A stretch of DNA of 64,000 nucleotides from Adiantum capillus-veneris. Its lineage: Eukaryota > Streptophyta > Polypodiopsida > Polypodiales > Pteridaceae. Position numbers and translations under genes: made by a program. The DNA lies in NCBI GenBank assembly GCA_014529385.2, contig CM043959.1, forward strand, positions 4,521,045-4,585,044, given 5' to 3'. The notes under the pieces are model-generated. The model saw only the letters and a program-made list of their open reading frames with translations. It was not told the DNA's origin and made no database searches. Shown one piece after another: positions 46,472-56,549 of the stretch (its first letter is position 1; each line of letters starts with the position of its first letter).

Positions 46472-47886
46472 TTGTTTAGAACTCAACTGCGTTGTTGCAT
46501 GGACATGTTTCAGCAGTTGGCTAACAACCCAAGGATGCAGGAGTTCTTACATGTTCCGACACAGGGTTTTCAGCCTCCTACACAGGGCATGACTGAGCCG
46601 TTGCAGGAAAAGGAGATTTTCAATGCGCAGAGGACTCATGATGCTCGAGGGAAAGCCCATGTGGTTGAGCAACTAGCGGTGTCCAATGATCCAAAGCAAC
46701 TTGCTTTAGGTGGAGAGGAACCGTTTGTGAATGGTCAAGGGAGGAATGAACACGCTATGCGTCAGACCCTTCCATTACCTAATACTTATCCTGGTTATTT
46801 TGGAGGTGGTTCAGTGTTTCAAGCTATGGCTGGACCTTCCACAGGTTATATGCCAGGGAATGTGTTCGGGACAATGCAAACAGGCATGGGTAACCCTATG
46901 TACGCGAACATGGGTGTCCAACCAGGTTTTCAGGGTGCCTATGGGCAGTTTCGAGTGCCCGGAACACAATTTGGTATGGCTGGTTTTAGCAGCCATACGT
47001 ACCAAATGCAGATACCACAGGTAAAACAGTTGATGCGAGTGTTGGAATGAACAATCATGGAGCACCACTGTTACAAGCATCTGTTTATGATAATGTGGCT
47101 CCTTTGAGTCAGCTTAAGGATTACAAGGAAGGTGGACAGGGAGTGAAGCTTGAAACTTTTAGAGGAACTGAGGACCAATTGAAGGCTTTGACCTTCATAC
47201 AGCAGTTCGATGCAGCTTATGCTGGAGGATACTTCACGGAATCCTCAAAGATACGCAAGGCTGCCACTTTTTTGAAAGGGAATGCGCTTCAATGGTGGAC
47301 CGCATTGTTGAACCAGGGTCAAGCCCCAACAACGTGGGTCCAATTCAAACAGCTTTTTGCTCCTGCATGGCTGACAAACACTTTCGAAGTGGATGTGATG
47401 ACAGAATGGCACGAGTTGAATGCTAAACAGTGTGCGAATCTGGAAGAATACAATAAACAGTTTTGGGCCGCACTGTTGCCAGTCACCTCTTATAGGTTTG
47501 TGCCATTGTGAGAACAGATTGAGAAGTAATGTTGTGGATTGCCCAAGAAAATCAGGGACTATTGCATAAAGACTACTGTCATGAATATGTTTCAGTTGAT
47601 AGAGAATGCAAGAGTGGCCAACAATTTGTCGAAGGGAGATTCCGATGGATTTAATAGCCACAAGAAAGGGGCCCAGGGCAAACAGTTTTCAGCCAAGGGC
47701 AATGTTGCAGCAAAGCCTTCTGAGCCTTCCGCAAAGAAGCCCTCCACTGAAGAAGGTGATACGTCCAAGAAGCAGTTTAAATCTTCTTCGGGACGAGGAC
47801 AAGAGCAAAAAAGGCATTTTTCTGGCAAAACTTTTGAAGAAAGGAAAGCTCCTAGGGAGGCCAAGAAATGCTATATTTGTGAATAG
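46472..47886 (+). pseudogene. gag: Gypsy-G gag
   Basis: 46472-47050 is a Met/Gly/Gln-rich region (MFQQLANNPRMQEFLHVPTQ). A shift then leads to the frame kept to the end of pol. The capsid domain reads TFIQQFDAAYAGGYFTESSK, QWWTAL, FKQLFAPAWL and CANLEEYNKQFWAALLP. Two stops (about 47509 and 47527) and a stop inside the zinc knuckle (CYICE, stop, EGHFANEC at about 47884) inactivate it. A Lys/Ser-rich linker precedes the knuckle. Confidence 0.85.
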
Positions 47887-48321
47887 GAAGGACATTTTGC
47901 AAATGAATGCTCTTAGAAGAAGTCACAGGATAAGGAGGACAAGTCGGACCATAAAGGGAAGAAGCCAAAGCCAAGTGCAGGACTTGTTCCAGATTTGGTT
48001 GGAGACTAGCCAAACACAGATGCGATGGAGTTGTGCAGAGCTTGGGGCAAAGTTAGAGACAACACAGTGCTGGTTTTCTTTGATCCTGGAGCCCGTGCAA
48101 ATTTCATATCACTAGAATTGGCATCAAAGTTGGGCATTCGTGCAGAGGAGATGGGTATGACAGGGGAAGCAGGTTTGGCATGCCCAGGTCATTCAGAGCC
48201 CGTTACTCCCATTTTGGGGAAGCTTCGTCTGCACATTCAGAGCTATGTGGATGCGGAAGAATTTCATATTATGCCACTTGAGGGCTGTCACGTGTTACTG
48301 GGTATCCCATGATATTACAGG
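47887..48321 (+). pseudogene. Gypsy-G aspartic protease
   Basis: VFFDPGARANFISLELASKL carries the chromovirus protease block DPGA with the catalytic Asp. The region ends EGCHVLLGIP, followed by a stop (48310) where related elements usually have Trp (TGG to TGA). The frame is the same as flanking pol. Confidence 0.85.
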
Positions 48322-49593
48322 TTGCATGCTATGGTGGATACTTACAACAAAAAGATTACCCTTGTACATAGAGGAAAGACTCATGTCCTTGATGTAAAGC
48401 TTAAAGGCGAGTCTGTTCCAGTTGTTTCTGCTTCTACTATTTCATATGTAATAAAGAATCATCTTTCTGCGTACTTGATCCTTGCAAAAGAAGTACCTCA
48501 AGTTGTATCTAATTGGTCTACCTTAGATAAAGACAGGTCAACTTTTTTGAGTGGTTTCAATGATTGTTTTTCGGACTCTTTGCCAGGGGAGGTACCTCCT
48601 GAGAGACCTGAGGATCATACCATACATCTTGTGCCAGGTTCTAGTCCACCGAATAGACCACCATACAGGGTTAGTGCAGCCCAGCAGAAAAAGATTATGA
48701 GTCAGGTCAAGGAGCTTTTAGAGAAGGGGCTGATTCAGCCTTGTTCATCCCCTTTTTGTTCGCCTGTACTTTTAGTGCAGAAGAAGGATGGTTCATGGCG
48801 TATGTGCATTGACTATCGCGCCTTGAATAAGAATACCATCAAGAACAGGTTCCCCATACCGAGGATAGATTACATTCTTGATCGGCTTGAGGGAGCGTCA
48901 TTGTTTACAAGAATAGACCTAAAGAGTGGGTATCATCAGATACGCATTAGGCCAGAAGATGTCCATAAGACTGCGTTCAGGACAACATTTGGTCTCTATG
49001 AGTTTCTTGTCATGCCATATGGTCTCACAAATGCTCCTACCACATTTAATAGAATGATGGACATAATTTTGAGACCACATAGAAACTTCGTGGGTACCTT
49101 CTTTGATGACATGATTGTCTATTCGAAGTTTGAAGGGGAGCATAGGGATCACTTGGCTGCAGTTTTCAATGAGTTATGTAAGAACAAGCTACTCATTAAT
49201 GCGAAGAAGAGTGAATTCTTTTTGCAAGAGATTCACTTCCTTGGGCACATTGTTTCAAAGAATGGGGTACGCATGGATCGCGCTAAAGTGGAAGCAATAA
49301 GATCATGGCCAGACTTGAAGTCCGTACATGACATCCGAAGCTTTCTAGGCTTATGTTCCTACTACAGGAGGTTCATCCGAAATTTTGCTGAGATTGCTTC
49401 TCCACTCCATGCACTACAAGGAAAAGGAGTTACTTTCAAGTGGACAGCCAAGGAAATTTTAGCGTTCAAACACTTGAAAGAGAAGCTCACTTCAGATCCG
49501 GTAATCATTTTGCGAGATCTTTCAAAACCTTTTGTGGTTCAGTGTGATGTGTGTGGCCATAGTCTCGGTGCAGTTCTAATGCAGAATGGCTGA
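48322..49593 (+). pseudogene. Gypsy-G reverse transcriptase
   Basis: An uninterrupted 423-codon stretch holds all reverse transcriptase blocks: PPYRVSAAQQKKIMSQVKEL, SPVLLVQKKDGSWRMCIDYR, FTRIDLKSGYHQIRI with the first catalytic Asp, GLTNAPTTFNRMMD, and FFDDMIVYS (Asp pair at 49105-49110). The thumb and connection (FLGHIVSKNGVRMDRAKVEA, LGLCSYYRRFIRNFAEIASP) and the first RNase H Asp (VVQCDVCGHSLGAVL) follow. It ends at TGA 49591, which fits a CGA to TGA change. Confidence 0.9.
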
Positions 49594-50859
49594 GTAGTCG
49601 CATATGAGAGCAGAATTCTTTTGAAGACTGAAAGAAACTTGCAAGTCTATGAGTAAGAATTGCTGGCAGTAATGCATGCTCTCACTAGTTGGAAACACTA
49701 TCTGCTAGGGGCTGATTTTGTTGTCCAAACGGATCATCAAACCTTGCGATATTTTCTCACACAGACGAAGTTGTCTGAGAAGCACATGCGATGGGCAAAC
49801 ATCTTGTCAATGTTCCATTTTCAGATTGTGCATGTGCAAGGGAAAAGAACGTGGTGGTTTGATGCGTTGTCACGAAAGCCCCAAATTTCAGCAGTGTCAA
49901 TTCCGTACCATTGTGAACTAGACAAAATGAAGACACAATATGCTGAAGATTCAGATTTTGCAAGGATCTATGACCGGCTTGTTGATGGGCAACATCATGA
50001 GCACTATATGCTTAAGAATGACTTTCTCATAATGCATGGAAAGTTATGCGTTACTAAACAGTTACGGCCAAAGATTTTGATGGAAAGTCACGCTCCACCT
50101 TATGCTGGGCATCTTGGAATTGATGCGACAGTGAAAGGGTTTGAGGCATTCTTCTATTGGCCAGCTTTGCGTCAAGATGTTGACACATTTGTAAGATCAT
50201 GCTTAGTATGCCAAAAAGTCAAATTTGACAGACAAAAGCAACCGGGATTGTTGCAGCCATTGCCGATCCCAGATAGGCCATGGGAAAGCATAGCAATGGA
50301 CTTTATCTTTGATCTTCCAAGAACACAAACAGGCAATGATGGGATTTGGACTATCATTTGTAAGTTCAGTAAACAGGCCCATTTCATTCCTGTGAGGAAG
50401 AAGATAAAGCCAGAACACATGGTCAAGATATTCATGAGCAATATCTTTAAATACCACGGGATGCCTCAGTCAATTGTCAGTGACAGGGATCCACGTATGA
50501 CGAGTCTTTTCTGGAAGGCATTGTTTGAGAACATGGGCACTACGCTAAAGTTCTCTTTTTCGTTTCATTTGCAAATTGATGGACAGTCAGAAGAGGCAAA
50601 TTCTACTGTCTTGGACCTGCTCAAATGTTATGTGTCAGAGCACAAGGCAACTTGGGAACACCATCTTCTATTGGTTGAATATGCTTACAATAACACTGTG
50701 CATACGTCAACAGGTAAGGCACCATTTGAGATAGTGGAAGGAGGGAAGAAAGTCCCACCCATTTTGCAGACTAAGGACAAGATTTTTGAGGCAGATAAGT
50801 ATGTGCAAGATATGGATGAAACATACAGGAAGATAAAGATTGCTCTTGAGAAGACTTAG
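49594..50859 (+). pseudogene. Gypsy-G RNase H and integrase
   Basis: The same frame continues after the stop: YESRILLKT, a stop, ELLAVMHALTSWKHYLLGAD, TDHQTLRYFL and FDALSRKP of RNase H. The integrase zinc region (HLGIDATVKGFEAFFYWPAL, CLVCQKVKFDRQKQPGLLQP) follows. The catalytic triad is intact: Asp in AMDFIFDLP (50299), Asp in SDRDPRM (50482), Glu in DGQSEEAN (50590), with D-x35-E spacing. It ends with a TAG at 50857. Confidence 0.9.
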
Positions 50860-51360
50860 GCTAAACAAAAGAAAGCTGCTGATCGTCACCGTCGTGAACT
50901 TGTATTTTCACTTGGTGATTGGGTGCTTTTGCGCTTTGAAAAGGCCAGGTTAAGGAAAAGGAAAGGCAAGGAACGCTTGTTTCCTAAGCTCAGTATGTGA
51001 TATCATGGTCCTTTTAAGATTTCATAAAAGATCAGCGATGTAGCTTACAGGTTAAAGCTACCAGAAGGCTGGAAAATACATAATGCTTTTCATGTCAGCC
51101 TTCCAAGGCCCTTTGTTGGTCATGTGCCAGAGAATATGCTTGATGAGGAACAACCCGAAGTGGAAGAATTGGATGAAATCCTTGATCCTGAACAAATATT
51201 GGCACAGAAAGAAAGAAAGGTTGCAAGACGCTATTTGGTGAAGTTCAAGCACTATCCATCATTGGATGCCAAATGGATGGAAGAGTCTGAATTGGTTGAT
51301 TCACCTCAGCTATTGCAATTGTATCTTGAAGCCTTTCAGATGGAACCCACAGTGACTTGA
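50860..51360 (+). pseudogene. Gypsy-G integrase C-terminus and chromodomain
   Basis: The same frame is kept with two stops (50998, about 51025). It reads ADRHRRELVFSLGDWVLLRF, VAYRLKLPEGWKIHNAFHVS and then the chromodomain LDPEQILAQKERKVARRYLV, KFKHYPSLDAKWMEESELVD. Aromatic residues expected of a chromodomain (Tyr, Trp) are present. The natural end is TGA 51358. Confidence 0.88.
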
Positions 51361-51669
51361 TGTAGCCTTTTCTGGAGCAAGGCAAGAGCACGGTTCATGA
51401 TGCTCAAGAGAGTAGTTAATCAATTGTATCTACTCTTTCCATACAGAATTTAGCTAGAGAAGTTTGTGCTTCAGAGTACACTAGAAGGCTTCTATGCTTG
51501 ATATATGTGTCGTAGCCAGGTTGGTGGGATTGTTTAATCGTCCAACGCTACATTTCCAGAAGCATGTATATCTTGGATTCCCATCATAGAATATGTGTGA
51601 TATCAACAGATACCGCATGTATTATTGGCATGCAAGCAAGGTCGCTTTCAGTATTTCAAGGGTGGGGTG
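51361..51669 (+). other. Gypsy-G 3' untranslated region with polypurine tract
   Basis: There is no gene in this 309 bp. It ends TCAAGGGTGGGGTG directly before the LTR TGTCACCAGG, the expected plus-strand primer. Confidence 0.65.
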
Positions 51670-52961
51670 TGTCACCAGGAGGTGTATTTTTCCTGTTGCC
51701 TTCCGTAAATAAGTACTAGATATTTTTATTTATTTTATTTTTACTTGTTTTCCCCGGAACCCTTGAAAAGGTGCAAGTGGACATTGCATGGCCAGTGTGG
51801 AACGGCTGCAGCCGAATAGGTTTCTCACAGCGGGAGTCTGGGTCGGTCAGTCTGGGACTTGTCGGGCCAGTTAGCACTGAATTCTGATGAGTATGGAAGC
51901 CTGTGTGCGCCAAATGAAGTCTGGGCCACTCGAAAAGTCACTTATAAATTTATCAGTCAGTGGGAACTAGGGAATTAACTCAAAAGGGGAAAACTGGACA
52001 CAGGTCGGTTCTAGGTGGATTTTCCACTTCCATCAGCAAGAGGGGGCGCCCAATTTGAGAGAGGAGGCTGATTTTTGCATGAAGTGACCTACAGTGTGTG
52101 TTAGTAGTGGGTGCAGGTCTACAACTTTAATGGAAAGCTTGCCTTCTCCTATGTCTCATGTAGCGCGATGATTTGCTCTCGTGCATCTCTCTCTCCCCTT
52201 TGGCACATATGGTAATGCCCCACTAGTTGGGCTACTCAGATGAACATGTACAGTTCTGGGAGTTTATGCGCGTTTGCCAAGGCAAGAGCCTTGTGAACAG
52301 GAACCGGATTAGCTAATTGCTAATCCCCCACAGGTATGCACAGTTCCATCGAGAAAGATTGCGAGTTTGGAGAGTTTTCTCGTGTGAAAATTCGTCCGAT
52401 TCACAGGGGAATTGTCCCATTGCGTTGGGGAGCCCTTGGGACATGCGTAGATGTGTTCGCTCCGCTAAAAACGATCCGAAACAGCGAATTACAGCCTGCT
52501 GTGTTTTTCTGCAGGTTTAGGGTTTCGCACCTAAACTGCAAGGGAACCCCGGGGGAGCTTCGTGAGAGCCTTGGGATGCGTGTACAGGCTTTTGGGCACC
52601 CGGCAGTGAAAAACAGGGAATTACAGCCCGCTGAATTTCTGTGACAGCTCACCAGAAAGCTTCGAGAGAGCGAGGGAATCCGTCCTAGCCAGGTGCTTTT
52701 GACCTACAGGGGTTTTTGCTCCGTTATGCTGCCAAAATCAGGTCGAAAACCTCCGTTTTTAGCCCTCGCCAGGTTTGGACAGCTTTGTGAAAGCTTGTGC
52801 TAAGTGGTCGGATCGTCTACCTTAATTTGAATAAAGAAATACCGAAAGGGGCGCCAGTCTTTGGGGCCTACAGGGTGTCGGTCTCGTGTGCACAGTGACA
52901 TTCTAGCTGCTGGACGCAACTGTGTTCTCTTCCCTTCTTAGTGCTCTGTGTAAAGTTAACA
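51670..52961 (+). repeat. 3' LTR of Gypsy-G (G1)
   Basis: It starts TGTCACCAGGAGGTG and ends near AGTTAACA. A diverged relative is at 58756 to about 60190 (shared GGACATTGYATGGCCARTGTG, GGGGCTGTTATGCTGCC-like blocks). AATAAA precedes the shared core (52837-52868). The end position is inferred because minus-strand gag sequence starts right after. Confidence 0.7.
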
Positions 52962-52962
52962 G

Positions 52963-54393
52963 GTAATTGAAATAGTATCGCCCTCTACGTTGTACAGGCC
53001 GCATTGCGTTGGGATCTGTACCCACACAATCTGGAACTAGTCCTGTTTTCGTCTTGCCTTTTCTTCCACGTTCCTCAGCTGCTCTCGAACTCTCAGGCCT
53101 TTCGTTGTCCTTGTTATTCTTTTCTTTTTGTGTCTTTTTAGGGCACTTCGCGGAGATATGTCCAGGTTCCCGCATCCGGAGCACTTCCCCTTCGTGATGA
53201 AGCGAGCTCTCTCTTGAGGAGTAAGCTTGGGTCGTGGATCCTTCTTTTCTTGGTTTGCTCTTTCTCTTTCTAGTTCCATTTGCTGAAGTCTGTTCGGCTC
53301 GTTGTGTCATAACCTCATGGGTGGGGTAGGTCAGATTGCCAGAGTGAATGGCAAAACCCCGTTTTGCACGACTCATCAACTCCTGAATAGAAGCTGACTT
53401 CTGTTCCAAGCAGTGAACTCGGATCTCTGTAGGTAGACCCAAGATAAACCGCTCAATCTGTTCTCTAAATGAGGTTTTCTTGAATGAAGAGGCGGGTAAA
53501 AAAGAGCTCCAAAATCTCTCGCAATATGCGTCTACTGTATCTTTCTTGGTCATCTGAAGATGGTTCCAAGCAGCTCGTATATCGCGTTTATACTCTTGAG
53601 TAAGCCAAGAAGAAATAAAAATCTCCTTAAATTTCAGCCTTTAACTCGCGCAGTCTTGTTTAAAAGAAGCGTGGACCACCAAGTTCGAGCATCCCCCTTA
53701 AAGTAAGAGGCAGCTCTCCGAATCTTAGAGTGCTCTAAGTAGCGTCCTCCTGCGAAAGCGATGTCAAACTGCTATACAAAAGACAAAACCTTCGAAGCAT
53801 CTCTATATCCCGAAAATGTGTCAAATTTAATTGAGTGTCCACCTACCTTAAACTCTCAGACCTTCTTGCTTTTATCTTCCAGAAAGTCATATTGGTTGGC
53901 TTTATAAAAATTCTTCTTCTTTGCAAAAAAGTTGTTGTCGTCAGAGTCTGAATTGTCTGTAGACGAGTCCTCTGTAGAACTGTCACTCACTGGGCGAGAT
54001 TTAGACTTCTTTGCCTTTTTCTTGCCCTTTCCGAAGCGTTGTTTCTTGCTTCGGTTTTTGCCTTTGCAGTCCGCTTCGCTCGAGTCAGATGAGCTAGAAG
54101 AATTGTGAGAAGAAGAAGAACTGGGTACTTCTTCAAATCGAACATGCTTCTTCTGTTTCTTTGCCTTTTCAAATGTCGACTGACGACCCAAATAACGCGG
54201 GAAGTGAGTGCCTTTCTTCTGCTTTTTGCCATGCTTTTTAGCTTTGTTTTGCGCGTCAAAAAGTTGAGCAATCCGTGCATCAACCACCTCTTCTAATTCC
54301 TTTTTTGAATATTTCTTGTGAGTAGAAGGTTTCTTGAGAGCGGGTTTTGGGGGTGGTGTTGTGGTTTTCTGCCACTGCGCATGCACTTCCTGA
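52963..54393 (-). pseudogene. gag: Minus-strand gag (element I)
   Basis: Two long frames (54386-53856 and 53553-52903 on the minus strand), joined by a broken middle, give a full gag. The parts are a Lys-rich start (KKYSKKELEEVVDARIAQLF), a Ser/Asp-rich linker, the capsid (SIKFDTFSGY, VQQFDIAFAGGRYLEHSKIR, AYCERFWSSFLPASSFKKTS) and a degraded knuckle (REPGHISAKC). It is closely related to the + strand gag at 62351-63960. The Cys residues upstream of the knuckle are shifted out of frame. Gypsy-G's LTR cuts it at its 3' end. Confidence 0.82.
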
Positions 54394-54823
54394 TGGGTTC
54401 CTTTCGACAGGGTCCAAGGGACACTAGGAATTAATGGGCAGGCGGACTTTTGACGCGGACAACTATATGGAAACCTCCGAAAATTGCACTGACAGGTGCT
54501 GACCTGATAGCAGTACAGATTTTCGCGTTTTGAGCTGTACGGATTTCCGAAAATTACGCTGGCAGCTTTTTGGGTTAGATGCTTTTGAGTTGAAGCTTTT
54601 CATGTGATTGCTTTTGGGACTCTGCTTTTGGGCATCCCTTGTAGTGCTTATAAGAATCTCTGAGGCCTCACTTTGCAAAGCATCTGGACGCAGAGTCTGA
54701 GAGCAGAGGTACCTCGGTAGTTGTACTTTGTAATGATTAATGGTAAAGAAATACCGAAAGGGGTGCCAGACTTTGGGCCCAATACCTCTAGGGTCCCTTG
54801 TGCCCTGTCGAAAGGGACCCATC
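54391..54823 (+). repeat. Inverted-repeat-bounded LTR fragment
   Basis: A + strand LTR piece of the shared-core family (U3 block near 54620, core 54749-54780) is bounded by inverted repeats of about 38 bp (54391-54428 and 54785-54823). Each arm can itself fold (GGGTCCCTT / AAGGGACCC). The left arm reads into the minus-strand gag. Confidence 0.65.
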
Positions 54824-54901
54824 ATTTGGACAACTTATAAAAATGACTTTTCATCTGCCAGAGGTATCTGGGTGGTCATGCCACGTCATCACTTTGTGAC
54901 A
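54824..54901 (-). repeat. LTR start fragment, minus strand
   Basis: The complement starts TGTCACAAAGTGATGACGTGGC at 54901, the family LTR start. It lies head to head with the + strand LTR piece to its left. Confidence 0.6.
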
Positions 54902-54984
54902 CATAACAAGAGGCTCCCGAGTTCTATCGAGTCTGAGATCTAGAACGGACGTGGGAATACCTTGGGTTCAAGTGCTTGTATGAC

Positions 54985-55414
54985 TGTGAGGATTAGTGGT
55001 GCTAATCTTATAATTAAGACTTAAAACTTCATTTTTAAGATCAAATTGAGACTCAAGAGACTGAATGTGTGTTTGAATGATTGAATGAATGCTTTAAAAC
55101 TGAGTACAATAGGCTCCTTATATAGGAGACGAAGAGACACAAATGAAAAGACACGTCTCATGGTGAAGAGATGCGACTTTACACGTAAAGACACATCTAC
55201 TCGGCGAAGAGATGCAACCATTGGACGAAGAGTCGTAGCCGTAGAGCGAAGCGGTGTGACCAGTCGTCGAAGGAGTGTGGCTTTTGGCAAAGAGGCATGT
55301 CTCTTGAGCGAAAGGTCGTGACAATCCAAGCGTACGAGTCCTCTTTGGCATGGCACTTTGGGTATTTGCAACTAGGAGTAGATGTAATACTGTACAATAG
55401 TCACAATCGTGACA
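54985..55414 (-). repeat. 3' LTR of element H with 21-bp array
   Basis: The LTR is 430 bp; on the minus strand it starts TGTCACGATTGTGAC and ends CTAATCCTCACA. U3 contains an array of 20-21-bp units (55145-55322) upstream of a TATA box (complement of 55118-55124). Confidence 0.82.
55118..55124 (-). promoter_or_regulatory. TATA box of element H LTR
   Basis: TATATAA lies in CTCCTATATAAGGAG, itself a short inverted repeat. It sits just downstream of the 21-bp array on the minus strand, as expected for a U3 promoter with enhancer repeats. Confidence 0.6.
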
Positions 55415-55503
55415 TTCTCTCCCATTTAAAATGATAGCCTCGGTTATAGGAATGACTTCTGATGTTGATAGAACTCTGGAAAAGTATTGAATCTTCGAAA
55501 ATC

Positions 55504-56055
55504 TCAAGTCTTTGAGTTATTTGAAACCTTTGTCTTGAACCTTTGCTTCTTGCTAGAGATTTTTGCTTTCACTGCTAAATCCCATGTCATTGCATCGTTC
55601 AAAGACTTTTTAGAAGAATCTGGTTTAATTAGGTTGACTGGAACAAGGGATTGATCTTCAAAATCCTTCATGTGATGTAAGACTTCTGGTTCAAAATCCT
55701 CCAATAACTGTGAAATATTTGGTGAAGAGGAAATCTTCTCAAGGCATTCGGTGAAGGGGGTAACTTCAACTTTACTAATCACTGGAGAGGATTTTGGATT
55801 GAGATTGCAATCATTTTCCAACAATGAATCCCAAAATTCTTCAGAATTGTCTCTAAAAACTGTCACTTCTTGACTTGCGATTGGCATATCATCATCCAAC
55901 AAAGAATCAAAGAAAGCATAATCATCATCTTCTGACTCAGAATCTGCAACTATGTCCTTATCTTTATCTGTTAACGAAGTATCACTTAAAAAAATTTCTT
56001 GCTCGAAATCATCTTTGTCTTCATCAATTGTTTCAGCAGAAGTTAATGAATTCAA
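55504..56055 (-). pseudogene. Acidic linker protein of element H
   Basis: A 183-residue frame on the minus strand, strongly acidic (DEDKDDFEQEIFLSDTSLTD, ADSESEDDDYAFFDSLLDDD), lies between the protease and the 3' LTR. It occupies the place where reverse transcriptase would begin in an autonomous relative. No catalytic motif is seen. Confidence 0.5.
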
Positions 56056-56062
56056 AATTTAA

Positions 56063-56549
56063 TCAAACATAATTTTTAACTGCATCGGAGATCATATTCA
56101 TTTCATAATCCACTGTATCATGTTGTTTGACTTGTACACGTGAGGCTCCAATCACTCGTTCCGCATGATAAAGCCTGTGTAAAACCAGATCATGTCCATC
56201 TTTGAACAAACTGATAGTATGTCCTCGAAAGCTAATTGTTGGATCATATTGGAATAACCAATGTTGACAAAGAATCATGTCGTAATAAGATAGAGGCATG
56301 ACTTCGAGATCCAATTGATCTGCATAATTTTGAACATTGAACTGCAACTGTCTCATCACAAGTTAAAATTGATCTATCTGCTAACTCCACATCATATAAG
56401 TGAGATGTCTTCTGAGTTGGCAAACCAAGCTGTTGAACTATCTGGGTGCTGACGAAGTTATTAGAATATCCGCTGGCCACCAAAACATTGATGGAGCGAC
56501 CATTGAGAGTTACAAGAAGGCTCAAAACTTGCTTTGAAAGAAGCTCCAA
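56063..56549 (-). pseudogene. Element H protease-like domain
   Basis: The minus-strand frames read LVTLNGRSINVLVASGYSNN and FVSTQIVQQLGLPTQ, the retropepsin block with the usual catalytic Asp replaced by Ala (VASG). PLSYYDMILCQHWLFQYDPT follows in a shifted frame, matching the downstream D-x-I-L-G-x-x-W block with Cys for Gly. It is probably inactive. Confidence 0.7.

Larger units (their letters stand above)
46291..52961 (+). mobile_element. Ty3/Gypsy chromovirus (Gypsy-G), 5' LTR missing
   Basis: This is the longest gag-pol of the Gypsy type in the window, with domains in order gag, knuckle, protease, reverse transcriptase, RNase H, integrase, chromodomain. A 3' LTR follows from 51670 after the purine tract TCAAGGGTGGGG. 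No 5' LTR of the same family abuts the gag. Instead the truncated minus-strand LTR of element F lies there. A 21-bp direct repeat (46336-46356 and 46454-46474) flanks 97 bp near the left junction. Confidence 0.82.
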
